Position numbers and translations under genes: made by a program
The notes under the pieces: generated by a model
Databases searched by the model: none
What the model was told of the DNA's origin: nothing
The model's input: the letters and a program-made list of their open reading frames with translations, nothing else
Shown: in pieces, positions 1-10,469 of the stretch
How positions within the stretch are numbered: the first letter of the stretch is position 1
Layout: each line of letters begins with the position of its first letter
Assembly: GCA_964035545.1 (NCBI GenBank)
Contig: CAXIUT010000073.1
Span: forward strand, 124,001-188,000
Direction: 5' to 3'
DNA from: Bugula neritina
Lineage: Eukaryota > Bryozoa > Gymnolaemata > Cheilostomatida > Bugulidae
DNA length: 64,000 nucleotides

Positions 1-1080
1 GCCCCCTGTCCCCTCTAACAACCAGCAATCCTGACTCATGTGAAATGTGTTATTGTTTTAGAGTTGGACCATGGGCCTACAGTATACGATTTGAAGTTTT
101 ATAGTTTACAGGCAGTCGAGATGAGTCACTGCTGAAACCCATTTTATTAGTAGACTATATTGCTCTTCAATCATCAGTTTTCATATTAAAACAGAAAGCT
201 CGTCTGCAGCGCCATTTCACAGTGTTATATTATGCTAGAGCAATAACTAATTTTAGATGCCTTTGCAAACATATGAGAAATAAATGAGTCATTTTATGAA
301 AAGAGGTGTTTGCAGCACTTGTCCACTTTTGATTTACACGCGGCATGGAAACTTTTGTAGTTTCAAATACATCTCATACAAACTCATCACTTGCATGTGT
401 TTATACACTTGATAAAATTTTTTATGCAAAACTTGATGCCTGCTTCAAAGACACCAGTGCTTAATTACTGTGTTAACTGTATTGGCACGTTGACATGAGA
501 TATTTGGTAATATTTCGCATCACAACAAACTCTTCAGAAAGTTAAGAAAATCAGTCTAGAAAGTTAATGAAATAAACCTACCCGAAAGAGTAAGCCAGAT
601 GTAACAAGTAGATCCAAAACAAGTTGATTAACAATTGAAGTTGAAATCTCCATGTAGTCAACACTTTAGTCCTAATGTCAAATGCAAACGTCTGCAATCA
701 AACTGTGTAGACTTCGTGAGCTGGTTAGCTGACAGGACTCATTAAAGTTCTTAACTCTTGTGTGTATAGTGATGCCCATCTTGAACTAGAGAGGGCTGAC
801 TGAAGACTGCTACTTTGTGAAAATTGACAATACATATTATTATTATTCATTGTTGAGATTCACGACTGCCATAAACAATGATAAAATATCCATTGTTGGT
901 ACTACTGAGTAGAATAATATATAATATAATATTTTCTTGACAGATAAATAATATCATATACAGAATCTAACTTACCATAACTCTACAGTGCTTCACCTCT
1001 TCAACTTTTTCGGCAATGTTATTTCTTTGCAGTTAGAAGTACTAGCTGAATATATGACTATGAAACATAACCCTTCAATT
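1..1080. repeat. M1, partial L unit
   Basis: Starts inside the C-rich tract, so the first ~260 bp of the unit lie outside the window. The tail is of the cccgaaagag/gtcaacac kind. A private ttgacatg (about 490) breaks the NF-I-like dyad seen in other units. Confidence 0.9.
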
Positions 1081-2419
1081 TCATTGCACCAGCACCAGTT
1101 GCAAGATAGGTGTGTTGGGAGTTATCTTTCCTATAATTTTGCTCTTGGCATTTATACGAAGCAGACACAGGCTAATATTAGTTTTGTTATTTGCAAGAGT
1201 TTTTCTGTCTGATTGTCCATCAGCAAAAGTTTGCGCCCTGCAGTTATTATGGAAATACCAGTGCTGCTGGAAGACCTTTGCATTGTACACCCGCCTTTAC
1301 TATTGATTTTAGATGTTTTATTTTCCCACCCCCTCTCCTGCCCCCTGTCCCCTCTAACAACCAGCAATCCTGACTCATGTGAAATGTGTTATTGTTTTAG
1401 AGTTGGACCATGGGCCTACAGTATACGATTTGAAGTTTTATAGTTTACAGGCAGTCGAGATGAGTCACTGCTGAAACCCATTTTATTAGTAGACTATATT
1501 GCTCTTCAATCATCAGTTTTCATATTAAAACAGAAAGCTCGTCTGCAGCGACATTTCACAGTGTTATATTATGCTAGAGCAAGAACTAATTTTAGATGCC
1601 TTTGCAAACATATGAGAAACAAATGAGTCATTCTATGAAAAGAGGTGTTTGCAGCACTTGTCCACTTTTGATTTACACGCGGCATGGAAACTTTTGTAGT
1701 TTCAAATACATCTCATACAAACTCATCACTTGCATGTGTTTATACACTTGATAAAATTTTTTATGCAAAACTTGATGCCTGCTTCAAAGACACCAGTGCT
1801 TAATTACTGTGTTAACTGTATTGGCGCGTTGCCATGAGATATTTGGTAATATTTCGCATCACAACAAACTCTTCAGAAAGTTAAGAAACTCAGTCTAGAA
1901 AGTTAATGAAATAAACCTACCAGAGAGAGTAAGCCAGATGTGACAAGTAGATTCAAAACAAGTTGATTAACAATTGAAGTTGAAATCTCCATGTAGCGAA
2001 CACTTTAGTCCTAATGTCAAATGCAAACGTCTGCAACCAAACTGTGTAGACTTCGTGAGCTGGTTAGCTGACAGGACTCATTGAAGTTCTTAACTCTTGT
2101 GTGTATAGTGATGCCCATCTTGAACTAGAGAGGGCTGACTGAAGACTGCTACTTTGTGAAAATTGACAATGCATATTAATATTATTCATTGTTGAGATTC
2201 ACGACTGCCATAAACAATGATAAAATATCCATTGTTGGTACTACTGAGTAGAATAATATATAATATAATATTTTCTTGACAGATAAATAATATCATATAC
2301 AGAATCTAACTTACCATAACTCTACAGTGCTTCACCTCTTCAACTTTTTCGGCAATGTTATTTCCTTCTAGTTGGAAGTACTAGCTGAATATAGGACTTT
2401 GAAACATAACCCTTCAATT
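1081..2419. repeat. M2, L1 unit (1,339 bp)
   Basis: L1 head (ccagttgc, tcctataat). The tail is of the cagagagag/gcgaacac kind. Private a at 1,551 (gcgacattt). Confidence 0.93.
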
Positions 2420-3257
2420 TCATTGCACCAGCACTGGTTGCAAGATAGGTGTGTTGGGAGTTATCTTTCCTAAAATTTTGTTCTTGGCGTTTATACGAAG
2501 CAGACACAGGCTAATATTAGTTTTGTTATTTGCAAGAGTTTTTCTGTCTGATTGTCCATCAGCAAAAGTTTGCGCCCTGCAGTTATAATGGAAATACCAG
2601 TGCTGCTGGAAGACCTTTGCATTGTACACCCGCCTTTACTATTGAATTTAGATGTTTTATTTTCCCACCCCCTCTCCTGCCCCCTGTCCCCTCTAACAAC
2701 CAGCAATCCTGACTCATGTGAAATGTGTTATTGTTTTAGAGTTGGACCATGGGCCTACAGTATACGATTTGAAGTTTTATAGTTTACAGGCAGTCGAGAT
2801 GAGTCACTGCTGAAACCCATTTTATTAGTAGACTATATTGCTCTTTAATCATCAGTTTTCATATTAAAACAGAAAGCTCTTCTGCAGCGCCATTTCACAG
2901 TGTTATATTTTGCTAGAGCAATAACTAATTTTAGATGCCTTTGCAAACATATGAGAAATAAATGAGTCATTCTATGAAAAGAGGTGTTTGCAGCACTTGT
3001 CCACTTTTGATTTACACGCGGCATGGAAACTTTTGTAGTTTTAAATAATATCTCCAAACTCATCACTTGCATGTGTTTAGATACTTGATAAAAATTTTTA
3101 TGCAAAACTTGATGCCTGCTTCAAAGACACCAGTGCTTAATTACTGTGTTAACTGTATTGGCGCGTTGCCATGAGATATTTGGTAATATTTCGCATCACA
3201 ACAAACTCTTCAGAAAGTTAAGAAAATCAGTCTAGAAAGTTAATGAAATAAACCTAC
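1861..3257. repeat. Older duplication in the left domain, copy 1 (offset 4,019)
   Basis: The M2 tail and most of M3 repeat at +4,019 as the M5 tail and M6. The L2 markers (ccttctag, aggactttg) are shared only by these two. There are scattered differences, for example t at 2,441 against c at 6,460 (cactgg/caccgg). Confidence 0.65.
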
Positions 3258-3759
3258 CCGAAAGAGTAAGCCAGATGTAACAAGTAGATCCAAAACAAGT
3301 TGATTAACAATTGAAGTTGAAATCTCCATGTAGTCAACACTTTAGTCCTAATGTCAAATGCAAACGTCTGCAATCAAACTGTGTAGACTTCATGAGCTGG
3401 TTAGCTGACAGGACTCATTAAAGTTCTTAACTCTTGTGTGTATAGTGATGCCCATCTTGAACTAGAGAGGGCTGACTGAAGACTGCTACTTTGTGAAAAT
3501 TGACAATGCATATTATTATTATTCATTGTTGAGATTCACGACTGCCATAAACAATGATAAAATATTCTTTGTTGGTACTACTGAGTAGAATAAAATATAA
3601 TATAATATTATTTTCTGGACAGATAAATAATATCAAATGCATATTATAACTTACCATAACTCTACAGTGCTTCACATCTTCACCTTTTTCTGCAATGTTA
3701 TTTCTTTGCAGTTAGAAGTACTAGCTGAATATATGACTATGAAACATAACCCTTCAATT
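2420..3759. repeat. M3, L2 unit with mixed tail (1,340 bp)
   Basis: L2 head preceded by ccttctag instead of ctttgcag. Its last ~200 bp (about 3,563-3,700) mix core-like features (atcaaatgc, tattataac, cttcacatcttc) with L features (cttaccat, cagtgc). Confidence 0.92.
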
Positions 3760-5096
3760 TCATTGCACCAGCACCAGTTGCAAGATAGGTGTGTTGGGAG
3801 TTATCTTTCCTATAATTTTGCTCTTGGCATTTATACGAAGCAGACACAGGCTAATATTAGTTTTGTTATTTGCAAGAGTTTTTCTGTCTGATTGTCCATC
3901 AGCAAAAGTTTGCGCCCTGCAGTTATTATGGAAATACCAGTGCTGCTGGAAGACCTTTGCATTGTACACCCGCCTTTACTATTGATTTTAGATGTTTTAT
4001 TTTCCCACCCCCTCTCCTGCCATCTGTCCCCTCTAACAACCAGCAATCCTGACTCATGTGAAATGTGTTATTGTTTTAGAGTTGGACCATGGGCCTACAG
4101 TATACGATTTGAAGTTTTATAGTTTACAGGCAGTGGAGATGAGTCACTGCTGAAACCCATTTTATTAGTAGACTATATTGCTCTTCAATCATCAGTTTTC
4201 ATATTAAAACAGAAAGCTCGTCTGCAGCGCCATTTCACAGTGTTATATTATGCTAGAGCAATAACTAATTTTAGATGCCTTTGCAAACATATGAGAAATA
4301 AATGAGTCATTCTATGAAAAGAGGTGTTTGCAGCACTTGTCCACTTTTGATTTACACGCGGCATGGAAACTTTTGTAGTTTTAAATAATATCTCCAAACT
4401 CATCACTTGCATGTGTTTAGATACTTGATAAAATTTTTTATGCAAAACTTGATGCCTGCTTCAAAGACACCAGTGCTTAATTACTGTGTTAACTGTATTG
4501 GCACGTTGCCATGAGATATTTGGTAATATTTCGCATCACAACAAACTCTTCAGAAAGTTAAGAAACTCAGTTTAGAAAGTTAATGGAATAAACCTACCAG
4601 AGAGAGTAAGCCAGATGTGACAAGTAGATTCAAAACAAGTTGATTAACAATTGAAGTTGAAATCTCCATGTAGCGAACACTTTAGTCCTAATGTCAAATG
4701 CAAACGTCTGCAACCAAACTGTGTAGACTTCGTGAGCTGGTTAGCTGACAGGACTCATTGAAGTTCTTAACTCTTGTGTGTATAGTGATGCCCATCTTGA
4801 ACTAGAGAGGGCTGACTGAAGACTGCTACTTTGTGAAAATTGACAATGCATATTAATATTATTCATTGTTGAGATTCACGACTGCCATAAACAATGATAA
4901 AATATCCATTGTTGGTACTACTGAGTAGAATAATATATAATATAATATTTTCTTGACAGATAAATAATATCATATACAGAATCTAACTTACCATAACTCT
5001 ACAGTGCTTCACCTCTTCAACTTTTTCGGCAATGTTATTTCTTTGCAGTTAGAAGTACTAGCCAAATATATGACTATGAAACATAACCCTTCAATT
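3760..5096. repeat. M4, L1 unit (1,337 bp, shortest)
   Basis: L1 head like M2. It is the only unit whose C-rich tract has lost its middle C-run (gccatctg at 4,019-4,026). The tail is of the cagagagag/gcgaacac kind. Confidence 0.92.
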
Positions 5097-6438
5097 TCAT
5101 TGCACCAGCACCAGTTGCAAGATAGGTGTGTTGGGAGTTATCTTTCCTATAGTTTTGCTCTTGGCATTTATACGAAGCAGACACAGGCTAATATTAGTTT
5201 TGTTATTTGCAAGAGTTTTTCTGTCTGATTGTCCAGCAGCAAGAGTTTGCGCCTTGCAGGTATTATGGAAATACCAGTGATGCTGGAAGACCTTTGCATT
5301 GTACACCCGCCTTTACTATTGAATTTAGATGTTTTATTTTCCCATATCCCCTCTCCTGCCCTCCTGTCCCCTCTAACAACCAGCAATCCTGACTCATGTG
5401 AAATGTGTTATTGTTTTAGAGTTGGACCATGGGCCTACAGTATACGATTTGAAGTTTTATAGTTTACAGGCAGTCGAGATGAGTCACTGCTGAAACCCAT
5501 TTTATTAGTAGACTATATTGCTCTTCAATCATCAGTTTTCATATTAAAACAGAAAGCTCGTCTGCAGCGCCATTTCACAGTGTTATATTATGCTAGAGCA
5601 ATAACTAATTTTAGATGCCTTTGCAAACATATGGGAAATAAATGAGTCATTCTATGAAAAGAGGTGTTTGCAGCACTTGTCCACTTTTGATTTACACGCG
5701 GCATGGAAACTTTTGTAGTTTCAAATACATCTCATACAAACTCATCACCTGCATGTGTTTATACACTTGATGAAATTTTTCATGCAAAACTTGATGCCTG
5801 CTTCAAAGACACCAGTGCTTAATTACTGTGTTAACTGTATTGGCGCGTTGCCATGAGATATTTGGTAATATTTCGCATCACAACAAACTCTTCAGAAAGT
5901 TAAGAAACTCAGTTTAGAAAGTTAATGAAATAAACCTACCAGAGAGAGTAAGCCAGATGTGACAAGTAGATTCAAAACAAGTTGATTAACAATTGAAGTT
6001 GAAATCTCCATGTAGCGAACACTTTAGTCCTAATGTCAAATGCAAACGTCTGCAACCAAACTGTGTAGACTTCGTGAGCTGGTTAGCTGACAGGACTCAT
6101 TGAAGTTCTTAACTCTTGTGTGTATAGTGATGCCCATCTTGAACTAGAGAGGGCTGACTGAAGACTGCTACTTTGTGAAAATTGACAATGCATATTAATA
6201 TTATTCATTGTTGAGATTCACGACTGCCATAAACAATGATAAAATATCCATTGTTGGTACTACTGAGTGGAATAATATATAATATAATATTTTCTTGACA
6301 GATAAATAATATCATATACAGAATCTAACTTACCATAACTCTACAGTGCTTCACCTCTTCAACTTTTTCGGCAATGTTATTTCCTTCTAGTTGGAAGTAC
6401 TAGCTGAATATAGGACTTTGAAACATAACCCTTCAATT
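5097..6438. repeat. M5, L3 unit (1,342 bp)
   Basis: Distinct head with private changes (gtccagcag, gcaggtatt, ggcctt-type changes). The C-rich tract is 3 bp longer (cccatatcccc, gccctcctg). The tail resembles M2. Confidence 0.92.
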
Positions 6439-7276
6439 TCATTGCACCAGCACCGGTTGCAAGATAGGTGTGTTGGGAGTTATCTTTCCTAAAATTTTGT
6501 TCTTGGCGTTTATACGAAGCAGACACAGGCTAATATTAGTTTTGTTATTTGCAAGAGTTTTTCTGTCTGATTGTCCATCAGCAAAAGTTTGCGCCCTGCA
6601 GTTATAATGGAAATACCAGTGCTGCTGGAAGACCTTTGCATTGTACACCCGCCTTTACTATTGAATTTAGATGTTTTATTTTCCCACCCCCTCTCCTGCC
6701 CCCTGTCCCCTCTAACAACCAGCAATCCTGACTCATGTGAAATGTGTTATTGTTTTAGAGTTGGACCATGGGCCTACAGTATACGATTTGAAGTTTTATA
6801 GTTTACAGGCAGTCGAGATGAGTCACTGCTGAAACCCATTTTATTAGTAGACTATATTGCTCTTTAATCATCAGTTTTCATATTAAAACAGAAAGCTCTT
6901 CTGCAGCGCCATTTCACAGTGTTATATTTTGCTAGAGCAATAACTAATTTTAGATGCCTTTGCAAACATATGAGAAATAAATGAGTCATTCTATGAAAAG
7001 AGGTGTTTGCAGCACTTGTCCACTTTTGATTTACACGCGGCATGGAAACTTTTGTAGTTTTAAATAATATCTCCAAACTCATCACTTGCATGTGTTTAGA
7101 TACTTGATAAAAATTTTTATGCAAAACTTGATGCCTGCTTCAAAGACACCAGTGCTTAATTACTGTGTTAACTGTATTGGCGCGTTGCCATGAGATATTT
7201 GGTAATATTTCGCATCACAACAAACTCTTCAGAAAGTTAAGAAAATCAGTCTAGAAAGTTAATGAAATAAACCTAT
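5880..7276. repeat. Older duplication in the left domain, copy 2
   Basis: Partner of 1,861-3,257. It ends near 7,277, where ctatccg replaces ctacccg, and soon after the unit turns to core sequence. Confidence 0.65.
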
Positions 7277-7779
7277 CCGAAAGAGTAAGCCAGATGTAAC
7301 AAGTAGATCCAAAACAAGTTGATTAACAATTGAAGTTGAAATCTCCATGTAGTCAACACTTTAGTCCTAATGTCAAATGCAAACGTCTGCAACCAAATTG
7401 TGTAGACTTCATGAGCTGGTTAGCTGACAGGACTCATTAAAGTTCTTAGCTGTTGTGTGTATAGTGATGCCCATCTTGAACTAGAGAGGGCTGACGGAAG
7501 ACTGCTACTTTGTGAAAATTGACAATGCATATTATTATTATTCATTGTTGAGATTCACGACTGCCATAAACAATGATAAAATATTCATTGTTGGTACTAC
7601 TGAGTAGAATAAAATATAATATAATATTATTCTCTGGACAGATAAACAATATCAAATGCATATTATAACATTACCATAAATCTACGGCGCTTCACATCTT
7701 CACTTTTTTCTGCAATGTTATTTCTTTGCAGTTAGAAGTACTAGCTGAATATATGACTATGAAACATAACCCTTCAATT
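6439..7779. repeat. M6, L2 unit ending in core sequence (1,341 bp)
   Basis: L2 head as in M3. The L tail persists to gtcaacac (7,353-7,360). Core-type sequence begins before 7,398 (caaattg, ttagctgttg, gacggaag). This is the L-to-core boundary and the likely source of the L fragments in M16 and M19. Confidence 0.92.
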
Positions 7780-8023
7780 TCATTGCACCAGCACCGATTT
7801 CAATATAGGTGTGTTGGGAGTTATCTTTCCTAAAGTTTTGTTCTTGGTGTTTATACGAAGCAGACACAGGCTAATATTAGTTTTGTTATTTGCAAGAGTT
7901 TTTCTGTCTGATTGTCCATCAGCAAAAGTTTGCGCCTTGCAGTTATTATGGAAATACCAGTGATGCTGGAAGACCTTTGCATTGTACACCCGCCTTTACT
8001 ATTGAATTTAGATGTTTTATTTT

Positions 8024-8052
8024 CCCATCCCCTCTCCTGCCCCCCTGTCCCC
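8024..8052 (-). other. C-rich tract; minus strand fits G-quadruplex pattern
   Basis: Reference copy in M7. Read on the minus strand the G-runs are 4, 6, 4 and 3 long with loops of 3, 7 and 2, which meets the usual rule of four runs of at least three G with loops up to seven. The tract recurs once per unit in the same strand and phase. L units have a slightly different run pattern that still fits (M5 included). M4 (4,004-4,031) does not fit, because its middle run is reduced to two. Folding is inferred from pattern only. Confidence 0.6.
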
Positions 8053-8070
8053 TCTAACAACCAGCAATCC

Positions 8071-8077
8071 TGACTCA
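8071..8077. promoter_or_regulatory. AP-1/bZIP consensus site 1 (TGACTCA)
   Basis: Perfect TGACTCA just after the C-rich tract. Present at the same phase in the units I checked, including M1 (32-38). TGASTCA is the established AP-1/bZIP consensus; binding here is not shown. Confidence 0.45.
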
Positions 8078-8162
8078 TGTGAAATGTGTTATTAAGTTTT
8101 AGAGTTGGACCATGGGCCTACAGTATACGATTTGAAGCTTTATAGTTTACAGGCAGTGGAGA

Positions 8163-8169
8163 TGAGTCA
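8163..8169. promoter_or_regulatory. AP-1/bZIP consensus site 2 (TGAGTCA)
   Basis: Perfect TGAGTCA, 92 bp after site 1. In M1 it is at 122-128. Confidence 0.45.
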
Positions 8170-8325
8170 CTGCTGAAACCCATTTTATTAGTAGACTATA
8201 TTGCTCTTCAATCATCAGTTTGCATATTAAAACAGAAAGCTCATCTGCAGCGCCATTTCACAGTGTTAAATTTTGCTAGAGTAAAAATTAATTTTAGATG
8301 CCTTTGCAAACATATGAGAAATAAA

Positions 8326-8332
8326 TGAGTCA
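8326..8332. promoter_or_regulatory. AP-1/bZIP consensus site 3 (TGAGTCA)
   Basis: Perfect TGAGTCA, 163 bp after site 2. In M1 it is at 285-291. It is retained even in M41, where the preceding bases changed. Confidence 0.45.
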
Positions 8333-8519
8333 TTTTATGAAAAGAGGTGTTTGCAGCAGTTGTCCACTTTTGATTTAGACGCGTCATGGAAACTTTTGTA
8401 GTTTTAAATAATATCTCCAAACTCATCACTTGCATGTGTTTATATACTTGATAAAGTTTTTCATGCAAAACTTGATGCCTGCTTCAAAGACACCAGTGCT
8501 TAAAACTGTGTTAACTGTA

Positions 8520-8534
8520 TTGGCACGTTGCCAT
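8520..8534. promoter_or_regulatory. NF-I-like dyad TTGGC-N5-GCCAT
   Basis: Matches the NF-I palindrome TTGGC-N5-GCCAA at nine of ten specified bases. It recurs once per unit; L units have a different spacer (gcgtt) but keep both half-sites. M1 has lost one half-site (ttgacatg). Functional use is speculative. Confidence 0.3.
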
Positions 8535-8886
8535 GAGATATTTGGTTATATTTAGCATCACAACAAACTCTTCAGAAAGTTAAGAAAATCAGTCTATAGA
8601 AAGTTAATGAAATAAACCTACCAGAGAGAGTAAGCCAGATGTAACAAGTAGATCTAAAACAAGTTGATTAACAATTGAAGTTGAATTCTCCATGTAGTGA
8701 ATACTTTAGTCCTAATGTCAAATGCAAACGTCTGCAACCAAATTGTGTAGACTTCATGAGCTGGTTAGCTGACAGGACTCATTAAAGTTCTTAACTGTTG
8801 TGTGTATAGTGATGCCCATCTTGAACTAGAGAGGGCTGACGGAAGACTGCTACTTTGTGAAAATTGACAATGCATATTATTATTAT

Positions 8887-8937
8887 TCATTGTTGAGATT
8901 CACGACTGCCATAAACAATGATAAAATATTCATTGTT
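8887..8937. repeat. Three-copy 8-mer, direct/inverted/direct
   Basis: tcattgtt at 8,887-8,894, its exact reverse complement aacaatga at 8,914-8,921, and tcattgtt again at 8,930-8,937. The middle copy can pair with either flank (loops of 19 and 8). It recurs per unit. Most L units have ccattgtt, and M3 tctttgtt, as the third copy, which weakens the second pairing. Confidence 0.6.
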
Positions 8938-8941
8938 GGTA

Positions 8942-8976
8942 CTACTGAGTAGAATAAAATATAATATAATATTATT
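8942..8976. other. AT-rich stretch next to the 8-mer cluster
   Basis: About 20 bp of pure A/T (aaaatataatataatattatt) within this segment. In tails of A2 and A3 units it reads atattataat, forming a 12-bp palindrome. L units carry a variant (aatatataatataatatt). It could act as an easily unwound element; no direct evidence. Confidence 0.4.
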
Positions 8977-9124
8977 CTCTGGACAGATAAACAATATCAA
9001 ATGCATAATATAACATTACCATAAATCTACGGCGCTTCACATCTTCACCTTTTTCTGCAATGTTATTTCTTTGCAGTTAGAAGTACTAGCTGAATATATG
9101 ACTATGAAACATAACCCTTCAATT

Positions 9125-10469
9125 TCATTGCACCAGCACCGATTTCAATATAGGTGTGTTGGGAGTTATCTTTCCTAAAGTTTTGTTCTTGGTGTTTATA
9201 CGAAGCAGACACAGGCTAATATTAGTTTTGTTATTTGCAAGAGTTTTTCTGTCTGATTGTCCATCAGCAAAAGTTTGCGCCTTGCAGTTATTATGGAAAT
9301 ACCAGTGATGCTGGAAGACCTTTGCATTGTACACCCGCCTTTACTATTGAATTTAGATGTTTTATTTTCCCATCCCCTCTCCTGCCCCCCTGTCCCCTCT
9401 AACAACCAGCAATCCTGACTCATGTGAAATGTGTTATTAAGTTTTAGAGTTGGACCATGGGCCTACAGTATACGATTTGAAGCTTTATAGTTTACAGGCA
9501 GTGGAGATGAGTCACTGCTGAAACCCATTTTATTAGTAGACTATATTGCTCTTCAATCATCAGTTTGCATATTAAAACAGAAAGCTCATCTGCAGCGCCA
9601 TTTCACAGTGTTAAATTTTGCTAGAGTAAAAATTAATTTTAGATGCCTTTGCAAACATATGAGAAATAAATGAGTCATTTTATGAAAAGAGGTGTTTGCA
9701 GCAGTTGTCCACTTTTGATTTAGACGCGTCATGGAAACTTTTGTAGTTTTAAATAATATCTCCAAACTCATCACTTGCATGTGTTTATATACTTGATAAA
9801 GTTTTTCATGCAAAACTTGATGCCTGCTTCAAAGACACCAGTGCTTAAAACTGTGTTAACTGTATTGGCACGTTGCCATGAGATATTTGGTTATATTTAG
9901 CATCACAACAAACTCTTCAGAAAGTTAAGAAAATCAGTCTATAGAAAGTTAATGAAATAAACCTACCAGAGAGAGTAAGCCAGATGTAACAAGTAGATCC
10001 AAAACAAGTTGATTAACAATTGAAGTTGAATTCTCCATGTAGTGAATACTTTAGTCCTAATGTCAAATGCAAACGTCTGCAACCAAATTGTGTAGACTTC
10101 ATGAGCTGGTTAGCTGACAGGACTCATTAAAGTTCTTAACTGTTGTGTGTATAGTGATGCCCATCTTGAACTAGAGAGGGCTGACGGAAGACTGCTACTT
10201 TGTGAAAATTGACAATGCATATTATTATTATTCATTGTTGAGATTCACGACTGCCATAAACAATGATAAAATATTCATTGTTGGTACTACTGAGTAGAAT
10301 AAAATATAATATAATATTATTCTCTGGACAGATAAACAATATCAAATGCATAATATAACATTACCATAAATCTACGGCGCTTCACATCTTCACCTTTTTC
10401 TGCAATGTTATTTCTTTGCAGTTAGAAGTACTAGCTGAATATATGACTATGAAACATAACCCTTCAATT
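9125..10469. repeat. M8, A1 unit
   Basis: Markers tattaag, caacaaactc, gcataatat. With M7 it forms an A1-A1 pair, which recurs at M20-M21. Confidence 0.95.

Larger units (their letters stand above)
1..7397. repeat. Left domain: divergent L-family units
   Basis: Units M1-M6 differ from the core families at many sites. In the first 210 bp of the unit I count 11 differences between M2 (L1) and M7 (A1). L markers include cgcggcatgg, ggtaatatttcgc, ataaataat and ttaactcttg. Unit lengths here (1,337-1,342) are more variable than in the core. The tails alternate between cccgaaagag/gtcaacac and cagagagag/gcgaacac. The change to core sequence is inside M6, after gtcaacac (7,353-7,360) and before the core-type base at 7,398. 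More divergent units at one side of an array usually mark an older or less homogenised edge; here that is inference. Confidence 0.8.
8630..9076 (+). other. Intron-like interval: GTAAG donor to TTTCTTTGCAG acceptor
   Basis: gagaGTAAGcc at 8,630 resembles a 5' splice site, although the last exon base is A rather than the preferred G. tttctttgcag ending at 9,076 is a good pyrimidine-rich 3' splice site. The interval is 447 bp and recurs in each unit, which would give ~0.9 kb exons if the array were transcribed on the plus strand. GTAAG is kept in L units whose preceding bases differ. L2 units (M3, M6) replace the acceptor with ccttctag, which could still work. No transcript evidence. Confidence 0.25.
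7780..9124. repeat. M7, A1 unit
   Basis: First full core unit, used below as the reference for motif positions. Private t at 8,655 (gatctaaa). Confidence 0.95.

Noticed and set aside
2845-3105. 86-residue minus-strand frame, repeated at 6,864-7,124
   Set aside because: It is the L2 form of a 65-75-residue frame found in many units. Its length depends on single bases that differ between families, and I see no motif in it.
7934-7941. E2F-like tttgcgcc
   Set aside because: Lacks one position of the TTTSSCGC consensus; too weak to call.
8219-8226. Octamer-like gtttgcat in A units
   Set aside because: One base away from ATTTGCAT, and replaced by gttttcat in B and L units, so not conserved.
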